Below, in pieces: positions 11,888 to 13,491 of a DNA stretch of 13,491 bases (position 1 is its first letter; every line of letters begins with the position of its first letter). The stretch is from JAAGZL01 sp050291725 (GTDB taxonomy: Bacteria > Pseudomonadota > Gammaproteobacteria > Chromatiales > Chromatiaceae): positions 1 through 13,491 of the forward strand of contig JBNKKH010000020.1 in assembly GCA_050291725.1 (NCBI GenBank), in the 5' to 3' direction. The position numbers were made by a program, and so were the translations under genes. The notes under the pieces were generated by a model, which ran no database searches, was not told where the DNA came from, and was given only the letters and a program-made list of their open reading frames with translations.

Positions 11888-12526
11888 ATGACGACAAAGC
11901 TGACCCAAAAACACCTTGTCAAAGGTAGGCAGGAACTGGAGCTGATAGAGGACTATGTCAATATCATCACCAAAGCACCATTCAAAGAGGCAGAGAAACA
12001 GACGGTAATGCTCACGGTGCTCAATCCAGAGCCAGTAATCAGCAAGTCCAGCTTAGTGTTTAATAGCCGCGTTAATGGCTGCCCCCTGATAACGCTTTAT
12101 CTAGGAAAGCCTAACACAGAAGATTTCAATGCATTTGTTAATGAGTTGAAACAGCGCGCACTAGAGGAGTTCAGCGCATTTGCTGGCCTCAGGCCTCCAG
12201 GCTCTCCTTCCAAAGCAGCCAGTATCAATGAACCACCAGCAGAAATTGAAGAGTCTGCGGAGGAGCGCATCGTTAAACGCAAAAAAATTATTGATGCAGC
12301 AAGGGTAGAAAATGCAATTGAAATGCTCACAGCACAGATGGATGCAGAAGAGATTAAACCCTTCCTTACCGCACTAAAGGCTCTTCAGGAAGATGCACAG
12401 AACCAGACTCTTCTTGTAGAGGTTCTACATGCATTTAACGGTTTAGGGCCAAGGCAAGGACCAGTCTTGGCCTATGCGCCTTATGTCAGCATATTGCTCT
12501 CAGACGATCCGTTTCAAAAGAATTAG
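11888..12526 (+). CDS. Unknown two-part protein, last gene of the four-gene cluster
   Basis: A 212-residue soluble protein I do not recognise. Residues 1-100 are an alpha/beta part with VMLTVLNPEPVI, SLVFNSRVNG and LITLYLGKPNTEDFNAFV. A Pro/Ala/Glu-rich linker (about 101-127, with PPGSPSKAAS) follows. A charged, helical C-terminal part contains ERIVKRKKIIDAARVENAIE and a second helical segment IKPFLTALKALQED. The layout suggests two domains joined by a flexible hinge. The gene starts five bases after the preceding stop, strongly suggesting co-translation. It converges on the SlyD-like gene with a 19-base gap and no obvious terminator between them. Confidence 0.7.
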   Translation: MTTKLTQKHLVKGRQELELIEDYVNIITKAPFKEAEKQTVMLTVLNPEPVISKSSLVFNSRVNGCPLITLYLGKPNTEDFNAFVNELKQRALEEFSAFAGLRPPGSPSKAASINEPPAEIEESAEERIVKRKKIIDAARVENAIEMLTAQMDAEEIKPFLTALKALQEDAQNQTLLVEVLHAFNGLGPRQGPVLAYAPYVSILLSDDPFQKN

Positions 12527-12545
12527 TTTGCGCTAACAGGCCCTA

Positions 12546-13058
12546 TTACTGAATCGGCACCACATTTTCGCCATCGATATCCGGGCCTTCTACGATCTTG
12601 GTACCAGCCTCGATCTCTTCTGGGGTTGCATCGCGAACGGAGAGAATCTCCAGAGTGAAAACAAGTTCTCTGCCGCAAAGTGGATTGTTACCATCGACGG
12701 TTAGGGTCTTATCATCCATGCGGGTAACGATGAACTCTTTCGTTTCGCCCTTCTCGTTTTCCATTAGGATTTTAGTGCCAACCTCACGATACTCTTCAGG
12801 TACGTTCTCAATGTGGTCGGTAAAAACCAGCTTCTCATCGCGGGCTCCATAGATGGCATTACCGTCGATAGGAACTTCGATGATCTCTCCTGCGGCGCGC
12901 CCCTCAAGTTCATCAGTAACCTGGGTTGCCAGGGTCTGGCCTGCCCCATGCACATAGCTTAAGGGAAACTCGATGGTAGAAAGTACATGGCCGGTTTTTT
13001 TATCGGTGACCTTATAGGTCAACTCAACCATCTTGTTATTTTGAATGGTCTGTTTCAT
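12546..13058 (-). CDS. SlyD-type FKBP peptidyl-prolyl isomerase
   Basis: A 170-residue cytoplasmic protein-folding enzyme that isomerises peptide bonds before proline. It has the split FKBP domain of SlyD: MVELTYKVTDKKTG (10-23), PLSYVHGAG (32-40, compare DYLHGHG in E. coli SlyD), then NAIYGARDEKLV (67-78). An inserted insert-in-flap chaperone domain (about 76-122) includes VPEEYREVGTK and a chain of charged strands. It returns to FKBP with VDGNNPLCGRELVFTLEI (121-138) and the family ending ATPEEIEAG. Unlike E. coli SlyD it has no long His/Cys-rich nickel-binding tail; the last 18 residues are acidic. It lies six bases after the stop of the upstream gene at 13065-13415, and its own ribosome binding site is weak, so it may be coupled to that gene. 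Confidence 0.88.
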   Translation of the reverse strand: MKQTIQNNKMVELTYKVTDKKTGHVLSTIEFPLSYVHGAGQTLATQVTDELEGRAAGEIIEVPIDGNAIYGARDEKLVFTDHIENVPEEYREVGTKILMENEKGETKEFIVTRMDDKTLTVDGNNPLCGRELVFTLEILSVRDATPEEIEAGTKIVEGPDIDGENVVPIQ

Positions 13059-13064
13059 ATCTGA

Positions 13065-13415
13065 TCAGAAAATAGATGCTGCAAAAATCTTGGGTTCGCC
13101 TCTTTCATAGCCAACCACCATTCTGCCCAGCCATTCGCCCGGCTTCTTGGTGCTGCGGACTCTGAACAGGAAGGAGACATGCTCACCCCGACGGATAAAG
13201 CCAAGAAAATCGTAATTTGAATCAAGACTGCGAGTCAGTTCGCTATGGGCAAACTGATTCCCCACTTCCACTTCATTCAGCCCAAGCATAAGGTCATAGG
13301 AGAAATTGCGAATAAATTTTCCATAATCCCCTTCGTTGGAATACTTAAGTAGATCTTCCCACCAGGGGATACCCAACTCCAGAAGCTCTTCATCTGTATT
13401 GTCGATAATATTCAT
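13065..13415 (-). CDS. Unknown protein upstream of the SlyD-like gene
   Basis: A 116-residue soluble protein beginning MNIIDNTDEELLELGIPWWE. The N-terminal half is acidic and helical and the C-terminal half is strand-rich, with FLGFIRRGEHVSFLFRVRST and a conserved-looking KKPGEWLGRMVVGYERGEP. The overall pattern (helices, then a curved sheet) would fit an NTF2/SnoaL-like fold, but that is only a guess; I recognise no family and see no catalytic motif. The ATG has AAAGAG about eight bases upstream. It is the first gene of a two-gene unit with the SlyD-like isomerase, so it could be a chaperone-related partner, though co-expression is all the sequence supports. Confidence 0.75.
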   Translation of the reverse strand: MNIIDNTDEELLELGIPWWEDLLKYSNEGDYGKFIRNFSYDLMLGLNEVEVGNQFAHSELTRSLDSNYDFLGFIRRGEHVSFLFRVRSTKKPGEWLGRMVVGYERGEPKIFAASIF

Positions 13416-13457
13416 CGGTTGCTCTTTAATTTCGCTAATTTGCTAGCTTACAAATAA

Positions 13458-13488
13458 AAAGAGGCCAACACAAAAGATTGGCCTCTTT
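13458..13488 (-). terminator. Rho-independent terminator of a gene beyond the right edge
   Basis: A perfect 11-bp stem (aaagaggccaa with ttggcctcttt) around a nine-base loop. On the minus strand it is followed by TTTTTATTTG, so it terminates a minus-strand gene lying to the right of this window. It also separates that gene from the pair at 13415-12546, which must have its own promoter in the short space between 13416 and 13457. Confidence 0.82.
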
Positions 13489-13491
13489 AAC

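Overview
The window looks like a chromosomal segment of a gammaproteobacterium. UvrD, HemW, a SlyD-type isomerase, a lipoprotein transglycosylase, a diguanylate cyclase and a bacteriohemerythrin are all proteobacterial in type, and the transposase remnants belong to a family common in gammaproteobacteria. I cannot name the species from the sequence alone.

Layout. Positions 1-2530 are an accessory, repeat-rich stretch. It holds two copies of a 173-bp direct repeat, two identical copies of a 78-bp imperfect palindrome (arms gacacccaccc / gggtgggtgtc), several half-copies of that palindrome, an internal fragment of an IS200/RAYT-like transposase, what looks like the 5' tip of a second transposase, and two genes sitting between repeat arms: a small membrane protein and an outer-membrane beta-barrel protein. 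The arrangement resembles a series of cargo segments separated by related palindromic junctions. Positions 2563-8818 are ordinary core genome: a 53-aa membrane protein, a DinB-like protein, the uvrD-hemW pair (minus strand, stop and start fused as TAATG), a GGDEF diguanylate cyclase, and a convergent SLT-domain lipoprotein. Positions 8819-9883 hold a divergent control region, a bacteriohemerythrin, and a 53-aa minus-strand gene with its own terminator. Positions 10129-12526 form a four-gene plus-strand cluster (YCII-like protein, FemAB/GNAT-like acyltransferase, two proteins I do not recognise). Positions 12546-13415 are a minus-strand pair (unknown protein, then a SlyD-like FKBP isomerase), followed at the right edge by the terminator of a gene that lies outside the window.

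How genes may work together. UvrD and HemW are probably co-transcribed and translationally coupled, although one acts in DNA repair and the other in heme delivery. The four-gene cluster has short gaps (8, 51 and 5 bases) and so is probably one transcript, but its purpose is unknown. The diguanylate cyclase and hemerythrin could both relate to oxygen or lifestyle sensing, but nothing in the sequence links them directly. The most unusual part is the left end, where the palindromic repeats bound cargo genes and even supply the last seven codons and the stop codon of one of them.
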